DNA from: Clostridium sp. AT4
GTDB taxonomy: Bacteria; Bacillota; Clostridia; Lachnospirales; Lachnospiraceae
Direction of reading: 5' to 3'
DNA length: 64,000 nucleotides
Assembly (NCBI RefSeq): GCF_001517625.2
Contig: NZ_LN999826.1
Span: 186,001-250,000 of the forward strand
This document shows, one piece after another, positions 7,596 through 13,953 of the stretch; the first letter of the stretch is position 1; every line of letters starts with the position of its first letter. The notes beneath the pieces were generated by a model that saw nothing but the letters and a program-made list of their open reading frames with translations, did not search any database and was not told the origin of the DNA. A program made the position numbers and the translations under genes.

Positions 7596-7919
7596 GTGAG
7601 TATCCGAACAAGATATAACTGGCGAGAACTTTCAGAAGAGGAGAAGGAGCAGATCCTTTCTGATATTAAGCAGAAAGATAGAGAAATGCTCAGCTATATG
7701 AATTGTTTATCCCGTAAGAGTGGAATCTGGGACTTGATAAAACGGGCAGAGAGACAGGGAATCACTGAAACGCAGCTTCTATTGTATATTATGAGCTGTT
7801 GCTGCTATATGACTGACAAGGAGCAATATATCGAGCAGAAACGGAAACAGGATGGAGACTTGGACTACATATACAGTCTGTTCCAAAAAATCCCGATTTT
7901 GAATCGACTGCTGAAGTAA
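7596..7919 (+). CDS. Hypothetical protein, 107 aa
   Basis: The protein is small, charged and helical, with two blocks: a Glu/Lys-rich N-terminus (ELSEEEKEQILSDIKQKDREML) and a Cys-rich segment (LLLYIMSCCCYMTDKEQY). The GTG start at 7596 is supported by TTAGGAGATG upstream. The core pattern (..IWDLIKRAERQGITETQLLLYIMSCC..) resembles that of the next protein (..LFRARRDNISNIDIICYLLDCC..), so the two are probably paralogues; the following one has gained an HTH. The function is unknown. Confidence 0.65.
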   Translation: MSIRTRYNWRELSEEEKEQILSDIKQKDREMLSYMNCLSRKSGIWDLIKRAERQGITETQLLLYIMSCCCYMTDKEQYIEQKRKQDGDLDYIYSLFQKIPILNRLLK

Positions 7920-7961
7920 GCATTCCGATAAGTAAGAGAAAAAAGAAAAGGAGAGATAAGC

Positions 7962-8387
7962 ATGTTGAGCTATATGGAATATCATTGGGACAATTTAAGT
8001 GACATGGATCTGATGGCAATAACAGAAGAGATCAAGAGGAAAAAAATAAAAGGCGTTTTTTCTAGTAAAGAGCAGATAGAGCAAGTGAACGCTCTTCTTT
8101 TTAGAGCAAGGCGTGATAATATTAGCAATATAGACATTATTTGCTATTTACTTGACTGCTGTGACGAGCTGAGCAAGCTGAAATTTACGAGTATGCGTGA
8201 ATATCAGGAAAAGATACGGAGCGGAGAGATTAAGCCTGCAATGAAGGATATAGACATGGATCTGTTAAAAACCTTTAAATATAAATGTGGATGGAGCAAT
8301 AAGCGTCTGGCGGAGTACTTTGGTGTGACGGATCGGACAATCAGGAATCGTTTAAATCAGCTGAAAGGGGCAGGAGGCAAGAAATAA
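7962..8387 (+). CDS. Putative DNA-binding protein with C-terminal HTH
   Basis: The 141-residue protein has an N-terminal helical domain resembling the preceding ORF (ISNIDIICYLLDCCDELSK) and a C-terminal helix-turn-helix: WSNKRLAEYFGVTDRTIRNRLNQLKG (about residues 111-136), with the typical A..FGVT..TIR..L pattern. ATG 7962 has AGGAGAG upstream. It is immediately followed by the tandem repeat array at 8436-9020, so binding of the protein to the repeats is an attractive but untested idea. Confidence 0.7.
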   Translation: MLSYMEYHWDNLSDMDLMAITEEIKRKKIKGVFSSKEQIEQVNALLFRARRDNISNIDIICYLLDCCDELSKLKFTSMREYQEKIRSGEIKPAMKDIDMDLLKTFKYKCGWSNKRLAEYFGVTDRTIRNRLNQLKGAGGKK

Positions 8388-8435
8388 TAAGTACAGCATA
8401 GAAAATAAGCAATATGGCTTCTGTTAGCAGATGTT

Positions 8436-9020
8436 AATCTTCGGACTGAATTATTTGACAGTTCTGGTTTACGTAGTATAGCGTATCTGCTCAGTATAGC
8501 ATATAGATATGTTATCATAAGCATATGGAAAAATGTATTTTTCCAAGGTGTAAGCATTCGTATGTGAGTGAATCTTTGGACTGAATTATTTGACAGTTCT
8601 GGTTTACCTAGTATAGCGTATCTGCTCAGTATAGCATATAGATATGTTATCATAAGCATATGGAAAAATGTATTTTTCCGAGGTGTAAGCATTTGTATGT
8701 GAGCTAATCTTTGGATTGAATTTTCTGACAGGTCAGGTTTACTCAGTATAGCGTATCTGCTCAGTATAGCAATAAAAACTGTGAGTATGGCATATGGAAA
8801 AATGTATTTTTCCGAGGTGTAAGCATTTGTATGTGAGCTAATCTTCGGACTGAATTATTTGACAGTTCTGGTTTACCTAGTATAGCGTATCTGCTCAGTA
8901 TAGCAATAAAAACTGTGAGTATGGCATATGGAAAAATGTATTTTTCCGAGGTGTAAGCATTTGTATGTGAGCTAATCTTCGGACTGAATTATTTGACAGT
9001 TCTGATTTATCTGCTATAAC
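8436..9020 (+). repeat. Tandem 134/135-bp repeat array with promoter-like units
   Basis: Units begin with AATCTTCGGACTGAA-like sequence at 8436, 8571, 8706, 8840 and 8974 (spacing 135, 135, 134, 134); the fifth copy is partial. Four of the five units carry TTGACA-16 bp-TATAGC or TATAAC (for example 8455-8482, 8590-8617, 8859-8886, 8993-9020). Four carry a perfect hairpin GGAAAAA-TGTA-TTTTTCC (8527, 8662, 8796, 8930). The octamer AGTATAGC or AGTATGGC occurs two or three times per complete unit. No coding function is supported, because the unit length changes between 135 and 134. Confidence 0.9.
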
Positions 9021-9075
9021 ATATCGGAGTAGCATGGCATAAGAACTAAGGGTATAGCTTCAGTGAGATAGTAGT

Positions 9076-9300
9076 AAGCGTTCCTGTGGGTTCAGTGGCA
9101 TTCTGGGTTGATATAGTATGGCATAATCGTTCAGGATAGCATAAGGCTATAATAGGTATGGCTTCTGAGAGCTGGTAACAAGCGTTCCTGTGGATTCAGT
9201 GGCATTCTGGGTTGATATAGTATGGCATAATCGTTCAGGATAGCATAAGGCTGTAACAGGTATGGCTTCTGAGAGCTGGTAACAAGCGTTCCTGTGGATT
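9076..9300 (+). repeat. Tandem 104-bp repeats
   Basis: The segment starting AAGCGTTCCTGTGG occurs at 9076, 9180 and 9284, giving two near-identical 104-bp units and a partial third. Each contains AGTATGGCATAA and GGATAGCATAA, related to the octamers of the upstream array. The two arrays therefore share an ancestry or a binding factor. Confidence 0.85.
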
Positions 9301-10076
9301 CGGCAGCTTTTTCAGTTTATCCGGTATAACATATCGTGGTATGGGAGCTGAGTGAGATATTTGGTTTATCTTCGGATAGACGCTTATAGCTTTCTACCTC
9401 TTTCTACTGACATTTCAGAAGAGATTCCTTTGGCTTACCGCTACGCTCTGGCTTACCCCCTGCTACTTTAGACTCCCTTAAAATCTGGGAGCAGTAGGAA
9501 AAAAATTTAATACCATTCTCCAAGCTTTTAAGTGACTAATAGGTGCTAGAAAAATCTGAGATATATCTCCTCTCTGCTTGAGCTATGAGATCTTTTTCTT
9601 GTAGATTGGGCATTGAGACTTGATACTATGTGAACTGCTGTGATGCTTTAAGTTTAATGGCAGTAGAGCATTCCTGTTTCAGGCTGACATTCCATAGACG
9701 AGTTGATTACCAAATTACCAGATTTATAGCTGTGTCAAATCCTGTTAAGCATGAGGCTGGTGCAGGAAAGCATTCCTCAGTGTGGATTTATACATATCAA
9801 GTCCCTGTATAGCAAGTCTAAAAATGGTTGACATAATAAAATGCAATAGCTTGGAAAGCAAAATAGTTCCAACATAAATACAAACATATGAGCGTATCTA
9901 AAATGATTCTGACTATTCTGAGCAAAGAACTGGCATAGTCCATAAATGGATAGCGTAAAATCCGGCAGATTGTCTACTGTCAAATAAGTTCGTTAGCGTT
10001 ACAATAGGAGCATACAAAAGAACTGGAGGCGTGGTTAGAAATATGATTGCATAGATAAGAATTTGAACTAATCTAA
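9301..10076. other. Non-coding stretch
   Basis: I find no supported gene in about 775 bases. Items seen: a split stem (CTAC/GTAG, CTCCC/GGGAG) at 9463-9497; the perfect palindrome GAGATATATCTC at 9558-9569; and a second TTACCAAATTACCA at 9707-9720. A 60-codon frame at 9630-9812 has no ribosome binding site. Confidence 0.5.
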
Positions 10077-10105
10077 TTGAATAAAAAGGCTGTCTGTGTT
10101 AGAAT
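10077..10105 (+). promoter_or_regulatory. Promoter of candidate small RNA
   Basis: TTGAAT (10077-10082), a 17-bp spacer, then TAGAAT (10100-10105). Transcription would start near 10112, about 20 bases before two consecutive hairpins. Confidence 0.5.
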
Positions 10106-10111
10106 AAGCTT

Positions 10112-10333
10112 GAAAACTAAAAAAGCATAGCACCTAGAAGAGTGCTGGAACACTCTCCCAGGTGTGAAACGTGTTTTGCAGAACACCTTTCGCAATGGTT
10201 GCTACCACTACTATGCCATTACATTATAATCTAAGTTTAGGCTTTAGACAAGATGGAAAATGGCTAGGAGTTTATTTGTTGTACTCAAAAAGACAGCGAG
10301 GCGTGAGGTTGGAGGCTTACACCTTGCTTTTTT
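10112..10333 (+). ncRNA. Candidate structured small RNA, about 220 nt
   Basis: Downstream of a 17-bp-spaced promoter lie two strong hairpins. The first is CACCT-AGAGTG pairing with CACTCT-AGGTG (10131-10164, with a 3x3 internal loop). The second is GTGAAACGTGTT pairing with AACACCTTTCGC (10164-10193, with two mismatches). The stretch ends in a terminator hairpin with six Ts at 10296-10333. A frame beginning at 10171 runs past the terminator, so translation is not the likely product. No known RNA family was recognised by eye. Confidence 0.5.
10296..10333 (+). terminator. Terminator of candidate small RNA
   Basis: GCGAGGCGTGAG (10296-10307) pairs with CTTACACCTTGC (10316-10327), with G-T pairs and one mismatch, and is followed by TTTTTT (10328-10333). 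Confidence 0.65.
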
Positions 10334-10398
10334 GGTTTTCCTATCAAAGAGGTCAGCTTTGACTATGAATAGACAGCATAGAGGATATAGACAGCATA

Positions 10399-10429
10399 GA
10401 GGGTATTAGTTTACAGGACTGATGCCCTC
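10399..10429 (+). other. Conserved hairpin A (copy 1)
   Basis: GAGGGTATTAGT pairs over 12 bases with ACTGATGCCCTC around a 7-base loop (TTACAGG). A second copy at 12375-12405 has compensating base changes, so the structure rather than the sequence is conserved. Confidence 0.6.
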
Positions 10430-10662
10430 AGTGTATATTTCAAGTTAGCGTTATCAACCTAGCAGTTACCAAATTACCAAACATTGAACAATTAAAAGTG
10501 TACTGTTAAAATGAGGTAAGCAGGGTTCCGGATTGGTTTAACTCCTCCTACCCCTCCTGCTTCTTTATGATAGTTACTACTTAGAATCGAGCTTGTTTAT
10601 AGGTGGTATTAAATTTATTTTTAAGTGTATTGATACAGTGAGATTACAATAGGAGGTAAGCA
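10430..10662. promoter_or_regulatory. Leader of the exported-protein cassette
   Basis: It contains the third TTACCAAATTACCA (10466-10479) and a segment (GCTTGTTTATAGGTGGTATT and a following T-rich run, about 10588-10622) that is similar to GCTTGTTTATATGTAGTGAT at 13329-13348, upstream of the tiny ORF pair. It is probably a shared, duplicated promoter region. The ribosome binding site AGGAGGTAAGCA precedes ATG 10663. Confidence 0.45.
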
Positions 10663-11313
10663 ATGAGAATCAGACTTAACAGACTTATCCTAACAACAGG
10701 AGCTTTGTTGTGTTTAACAGCAGCACCCATAGCTCAGACAAATCCTCTGGGTACGATGGAGGTTCAAGCAGCAGAACTTCCTTACTCTATTTATTGGGAG
10801 ACGCAGGCAGATGGTAATTGGAAATACAAGCTTAATACAGGTGGATATGCTTCTGGGTGGATTCAAGATGAAGTAGACAAGAACTGGTATTACATGGATG
10901 AATCCGCTACAATGCAGTCTGGAGTTTACAAGTCCAATGGTAAGTATTATCTCTTATCAGAGTTACATGATGGGCATTATGGTCATATGGTTAAAAATGG
11001 AGAGGTTTATCAAGGCATAACCATATCAGCCAGCACCAATGCAGATGATGAAGGAGCATTAACCGATTCCACCTTATCAGCATTAAGAAATGCCGGAGTC
11101 AATGTAGACAATGTTCCCGACATATCCGGCAGTCAGCATGTAAAAGATGGTGAGATAACATCACCTTCACCAGCTCCTCAACCATCCCAGCCAGATCAGT
11201 CATCTCATAGTGCTCAAGCTCATGCAGATGCCTTTATGGACAAATGGTTTGGTGGACCTAATGGTCCTCTGGATAAGGGTGGAACAGGCGCAAAGGGCCA
11301 TCTATACAACTAA
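10663..11313 (+). CDS. Exported protein with cell-wall-binding-like repeats, paralogue 1
   Basis: The 216-residue precursor has a signal peptide (basic MRIRLNR, hydrophobic LILTTGALLCLTAAPIA, probable cleavage after VQAAE or near AQT). The mature part has Trp/Tyr/Gly-rich repeats (ASGWIQDEVDKNWYYMD, ATMQSGVYKSNGKYYL), resembling choline/glucan-binding repeats, then ISASTNADDEGALTDSTLSALRNAGVNVD, a Pro/Ser/Gln linker and the tail PLDKGGTGAKGHLYN. It is paralogous to the genes at 11656 and 12431. It is likely secreted and wall- or glycan-associated. The function is unknown; a bacteriocin-like, adhesive or signalling role is possible. Confidence 0.75.
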   Translation: MRIRLNRLILTTGALLCLTAAPIAQTNPLGTMEVQAAELPYSIYWETQADGNWKYKLNTGGYASGWIQDEVDKNWYYMDESATMQSGVYKSNGKYYLLSELHDGHYGHMVKNGEVYQGITISASTNADDEGALTDSTLSALRNAGVNVDNVPDISGSQHVKDGEITSPSPAPQPSQPDQSSHSAQAHADAFMDKWFGGPNGPLDKGGTGAKGHLYN

Positions 11314-11321
11314 TCATTCTC

Positions 11322-11353
11322 ATATGTAAGGAGGCTAATAAGCTTCCTTACAT
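11322..11353 (+). terminator. Hairpin after paralogue 1
   Basis: TATGTAAGGAGGCT pairs perfectly with AGCTTCCTTACATA around AATA. There is no long T-run, so it may be a processing site or a weak terminator between paralogue 1 and the membrane protein gene. Confidence 0.6.
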
Positions 11354-11393
11354 ATTCTCATAAAACATATAATACAAGAAAGGATATAAACAT

Positions 11394-11636
11394 ATGAACA
11401 AATTTTCAAAAATCATAATAGCATTAAACATTTTATTTGGCTTAGCTTTTGTAGCGACTGTAATTTATGCAGATAGCATTAGCTTATTCTTCACAACTGG
11501 TATTAGTTTACTTGTATCATCAACCATGTTTGTGTGCTGTGTGACATATGATTACTTTAAGAACCACAGAAGAAGCACTACTAAGATAGAAGAGCAGACC
11601 CCTCATAAGGGTGCTTACTTATATATCTACATATAA
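11394..11636 (+). CDS. Two-helix membrane protein, 80 aa
   Basis: The small protein has two hydrophobic segments (IIIALNILFGLAFVATVIYA and LFFTTGISLLVSSTMFVCCV), a basic cytoplasmic patch (KNHRRSTTK) and a C-terminal YLYIYI tail. It lies between exported paralogues 1 and 2. GAAAGG upstream is the ribosome binding site. Its size and location are what one would expect of an immunity or export-accessory protein for the neighbouring secreted proteins, but no family was recognised. Confidence 0.6.
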   Translation: MNKFSKIIIALNILFGLAFVATVIYADSISLFFTTGISLLVSSTMFVCCVTYDYFKNHRRSTTKIEEQTPHKGAYLYIYI

Positions 11637-11655
11637 CAATTTGGAGACAACTATT

Positions 11656-12315
11656 ATGAAGAATAGACTTAAGAAAATTATCCTAACAACAGGAGCTTTG
11701 TTGTGTTTAACAGCAGCACCCATAGCCCAGACAAATCCTCTGGGTCAGTTTTTAAACAAAGTAACTTGTACGATGGAGGTTCAAGCAGCAGAGCAAAACC
11801 AGCTTTCCTACTCTACTCGTTGGGAGACTCAAGCAGATGGAAGTTGGAAGTACAAGTTAGATGCTGGAGGTTATGCTTCTGGATGGATTCAAGATGAAGT
11901 AGACAAGAACTGGTATTACATGGATAGCTCTTGTACAATGCAGTCTGGTGTTTATAAGTCTTACAATAAGTATTATTTGCTGTCTGAAATTCATGACGGG
12001 CACTACGGTCATCTAGTAAAGAACGGGGAAGTTTATCAGGGTGTCACTATTTCTGCTAGTACAAATAAAGATGATGAAGGAGCGTTAACCGAGGCTACTA
12101 TAAATGCTCTAAGGGATGCTGGTGTGAATGTAGACAATGTAAAAGACATCTCTGGCAGTCAGCATGTATCAGATGGTGTAGTAACATTAAATCCAGATCC
12201 AGCAGCACAGAATCAGACAAGTAATACTAGTGGAAGCAGCTTATTTGAGAGCAATAATGGAGAAACAAATCTTTTAGACAAAGGTGGTACAGGATCTGAC
12301 ATTAGATTACATTAA
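11656..12315 (+). CDS. Exported protein with cell-wall-binding-like repeats, paralogue 2
   Basis: The 219-residue precursor is nearly identical to paralogue 1 in the signal peptide (MKNRLKKIILTTGALLCLTAAPIA) and wall-binding-like region (GYASGWIQDEVDKNWYYMD), with an extra eight-residue segment (QFLNKVTC) before TMEVQAAE. The C-terminal third diverges: a Gln/Asn/Ser linker, then LLDKGGTGSDIRLH. Paralogue 1 shares LDKGGTG, then differs. ATG 11656 with GGAGACAAC upstream is preferred over an in-frame GTG at 11611, because only the former starts with a signal peptide. Confidence 0.75.
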   Translation: MKNRLKKIILTTGALLCLTAAPIAQTNPLGQFLNKVTCTMEVQAAEQNQLSYSTRWETQADGSWKYKLDAGGYASGWIQDEVDKNWYYMDSSCTMQSGVYKSYNKYYLLSEIHDGHYGHLVKNGEVYQGVTISASTNKDDEGALTEATINALRDAGVNVDNVKDISGSQHVSDGVVTLNPDPAAQNQTSNTSGSSLFESNNGETNLLDKGGTGSDIRLH

Positions 12316-12374
12316 AAACAGAAATGGAGCTTCCTAGAGATATTATTGATGCAGTAATAAATTTTATAGACAAT

Positions 12375-12405
12375 GAGGGTGTTAGTTTACGAGACTAACA
12401 CCCTC
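12375..12405 (+). other. Conserved hairpin A (copy 2)
   Basis: GAGGGTGTTAGT pairs perfectly with ACTAACACCCTC around TTACGAG. Compared with 10399-10429 there is a covarying A-T to G-C pair and two G-T to A-T changes. It stands about 12 bases before the ribosome binding site (CAGGAGACAAC) of paralogue 3, so it may affect its translation or terminate the upstream message. Confidence 0.6.
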
Positions 12406-12430
12406 CTACATAAGTCAGGAGACAACTATT

Positions 12431-13219
12431 ATGAAGAACAGACTTAAAAAAGTCATTATTACAACAGGAGCATTATTGATGATGACAATGGCTCCGATTA
12501 GTCAAGCAAACCCATTAGGGCAGTACTTAAATATCATTACAGCTCAAGCAGCAGAGCTTAATCAATCTCCTCGTTGGCATGCAGATTCCAATGGTGTCTG
12601 GTATTTAAAGAATGAGTCTGGTACTGGAAATGTAGTGAACAGTTGGTTTCAAGATTTAGACGGCTCTTGGTACCTCCTGGCTCCCAATGATGGACATATG
12701 TATGCAGGATTGATTCACGATACATTAATAGATAAGTGGTATTACTGTCAGACAGAACACGATGGCTATTATGGAAGAATGGCTCATACAGATGGTGTTT
12801 ATATGGTAAACAATCAGCAAGTACATTTAACATTCAATCAGAACCATGACGGTACATTTGGAGCAATTACTTCTGGTTTATCTAGTTTACAGTCAACTGG
12901 AGTAGCTTCTCAAGATGTAGCTGGACTTCCAACAGAGAGCACAGGAGCAAATACTGGTGGATCTGGGCAGAGTGTTGATAATACAGCACCTCAGTCACAG
13001 AATCAGCCAGCAGATAATAGTGGTTTAACAGATTTAAGTAGTGGAGCAGAGCGAATCCCGTTAGCTCCGACAGATAAATCTCCGATCGGCACGAAGAGGG
13101 ATGGATATACATTACACTGGAACGGATACTCTTATGAAGCTCCGTACTGGTCTAAGGATGCTGTGCAAGGAGACTATGCTGGAGATTTAACTCCTGGGGG
13201 ACATTGGGACTTCTACTAA
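12431..13219 (+). CDS. Exported protein, paralogue 3 (longest, different C-terminus)
   Basis: The 262-residue precursor has the family signal peptide (MKNRLKKVIITTGALLMMTMAPISQANPLGQYLN) and a related Trp/Gly repeat region (WFQDLDGSWYLLAPNDGHMYAGLI and KWYYCQTEHDGYYGRM). A Gly/Ser/Asn/Gln linker leads to a C-terminal aromatic-rich block (TLHWNGYSYEAPYWSKDAVQ) instead of the LDKGGTG tail. ATG 12431 has CAGGAGACAAC upstream, nearly the same leader as paralogue 2. The swap of the C-terminus while the export and binding part is kept is typical of modular exported effectors or surface proteins. The function is unknown. Confidence 0.75.
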   Translation: MKNRLKKVIITTGALLMMTMAPISQANPLGQYLNIITAQAAELNQSPRWHADSNGVWYLKNESGTGNVVNSWFQDLDGSWYLLAPNDGHMYAGLIHDTLIDKWYYCQTEHDGYYGRMAHTDGVYMVNNQQVHLTFNQNHDGTFGAITSGLSSLQSTGVASQDVAGLPTESTGANTGGSGQSVDNTAPQSQNQPADNSGLTDLSSGAERIPLAPTDKSPIGTKRDGYTLHWNGYSYEAPYWSKDAVQGDYAGDLTPGGHWDFY

Positions 13220-13252
13220 AATATAGCCTATAAAACTAAATATTTGGCATTG

Positions 13253-13284
13253 TAAGGAGTTGATCTGGAAGGTCAGCTCCTTAA
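13253..13284 (+). terminator. Terminator after exported-protein cassette
   Basis: AAGGAGTTGA (13254-13263) pairs with TCAGCTCCTT (13273-13282) with one G-T pair. The following sequence is AACTGCATTTT, so termination is only moderately supported. Confidence 0.5.
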
Positions 13285-13387
13285 CTGCATTTTAAGAGCT
13301 TTTTAAAAGATCTCGCTACTTACAAATAAGCTTGTTTATATGTAGTGATAAATTTTTATTTTTATTAACAAAGGAGTAAAGTTTATC

Positions 13388-13531
13388 ATGACATATAAGA
13401 TATGCGAGTACTGTGGAAAAGAGTTTGAGGCAAGCAGACCTAATCAAATATACTGTAGTAAAGAGTGCGGCAAAAGGAATTGGAATGAGCGAGGATATGT
13501 AAAGATTAAGGCATCGAGAGAAGGAGATTAG
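13388..13531 (+). CDS. Tiny zinc-finger-like protein, 47 aa
   Basis: ATG 13388 follows AAAGGAG (13370-13376). The product contains CEYCGKEFEASRPNQIYCSKEC: two CxxC/CxxxC pairs 12 residues apart, the pattern of small treble-clef or zinc-ribbon peptides seen in phages and mobile elements, where they often bind DNA. It overlaps the next ORF by one base (TAG/GTG), with AAGGAG just upstream, indicating translational coupling. The function is unknown. Confidence 0.6.
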   Translation: MTYKICEYCGKEFEASRPNQIYCSKECGKRNWNERGYVKIKASREGD

Positions 13532-13674
13532 TGGCTTATTTGATACCTCGTCAAGCATTAGAGGACAATAGAACAAAGTTTACAGAGCCAGAGCTATTAC
13601 ATAATAGCATATATTTCCTTGTTGGCAATCAAGATGGAGATAGTTTACATGGATTCAGGGGGAGACAGGTCTGA
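13531..13674 (+). CDS. Tiny coupled ORF, 47 aa
   Basis: GTG at 13531 shares its first base with the stop of the zinc-finger ORF and has AAGGAG (13521-13526) 4 bases upstream. The product (VAYLIPRQALEDNRTKFTEPELLHNSIYFLVGNQDG...) has no recognised family. The only support is the coupling and the ribosome binding site; chance is a real possibility. An 11-bp inverted repeat (CAGAGCCAGAG at 13583-13593, CTCTGGCTCTG at 13679-13689) spans its 3' half. Confidence 0.35.
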   Translation: MAYLIPRQALEDNRTKFTEPELLHNSIYFLVGNQDGDSLHGFRGRQV

Positions 13675-13689
13675 TTTCCTCTGGCTCTG
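13583..13689 (+). other. Long-range perfect 11-bp inverted repeat
   Basis: CAGAGCCAGAG (13583-13593) is exactly complementary to CTCTGGCTCTG (13679-13689), 85 bases apart. It could form a long stem or stop the coupled-ORF transcript before the DUF3990 operon. There is no T-run. Confidence 0.45.
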
Positions 13690-13761
13690 AAAGTTCACAG
13701 AAAATCTATGGTATTTTCATAATGGGTGCGTTATAATCAAAGAAAAGGAAGGTGGATACAG

Positions 13762-13953
13762 ATGGCAGAGTATAGTTATGCGGAAGCTTATACAAGATAC
13801 ATTATTTATATATCAGATAAATATAAGAAAAGTGAAAAGAGTGTAGTGGATACTTTCCGTCAGGATGGTACAGAACAGAGATTTAAGGATTTATACATGG
13901 AAAAACCGGATTTAACAAATGAACAGTATGATAAACAGCTGGGGGAAAATTAA
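13762..13953 (+). CDS. Small companion of the DUF3990 protein, 63 aa
   Basis: The acidic, helical protein starts at ATG 13762, after AAAAGGAAGG and within an upstream frame. Its stop (TAA, 13951-13953) directly abuts the ATG of the DUF3990 gene, so the two are co-translated. Small partners of DUF3990 proteins are often annotated DUF3791 and are thought to act as antitoxins; the match here is only in size, composition and position. YAEAYTRYIIYISDKYKKSEKSVVDTF is the recognisable helical core. Confidence 0.5.
   Translation: MAEYSYAEAYTRYIIYISDKYKKSEKSVVDTFRQDGTEQRFKDLYMEKPDLTNEQYDKQLGEN

Noticed and set aside
8357-8692. Minus-strand 111-codon frame with internal duplication
   Set aside because: The repetition is only the 135-bp DNA repeat read in one frame; it breaks when the unit is 134 bp, and no ribosome binding site is seen.
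8436-9020. CRISPR array
   Set aside because: The units are about 135 bp, nearly identical throughout, without short constant repeats and unique spacers, and no cas gene is nearby.
10171-10362. 63-codon plus-strand frame
   Set aside because: It starts inside the second hairpin of the candidate RNA, runs across its terminator and has no ribosome binding site.
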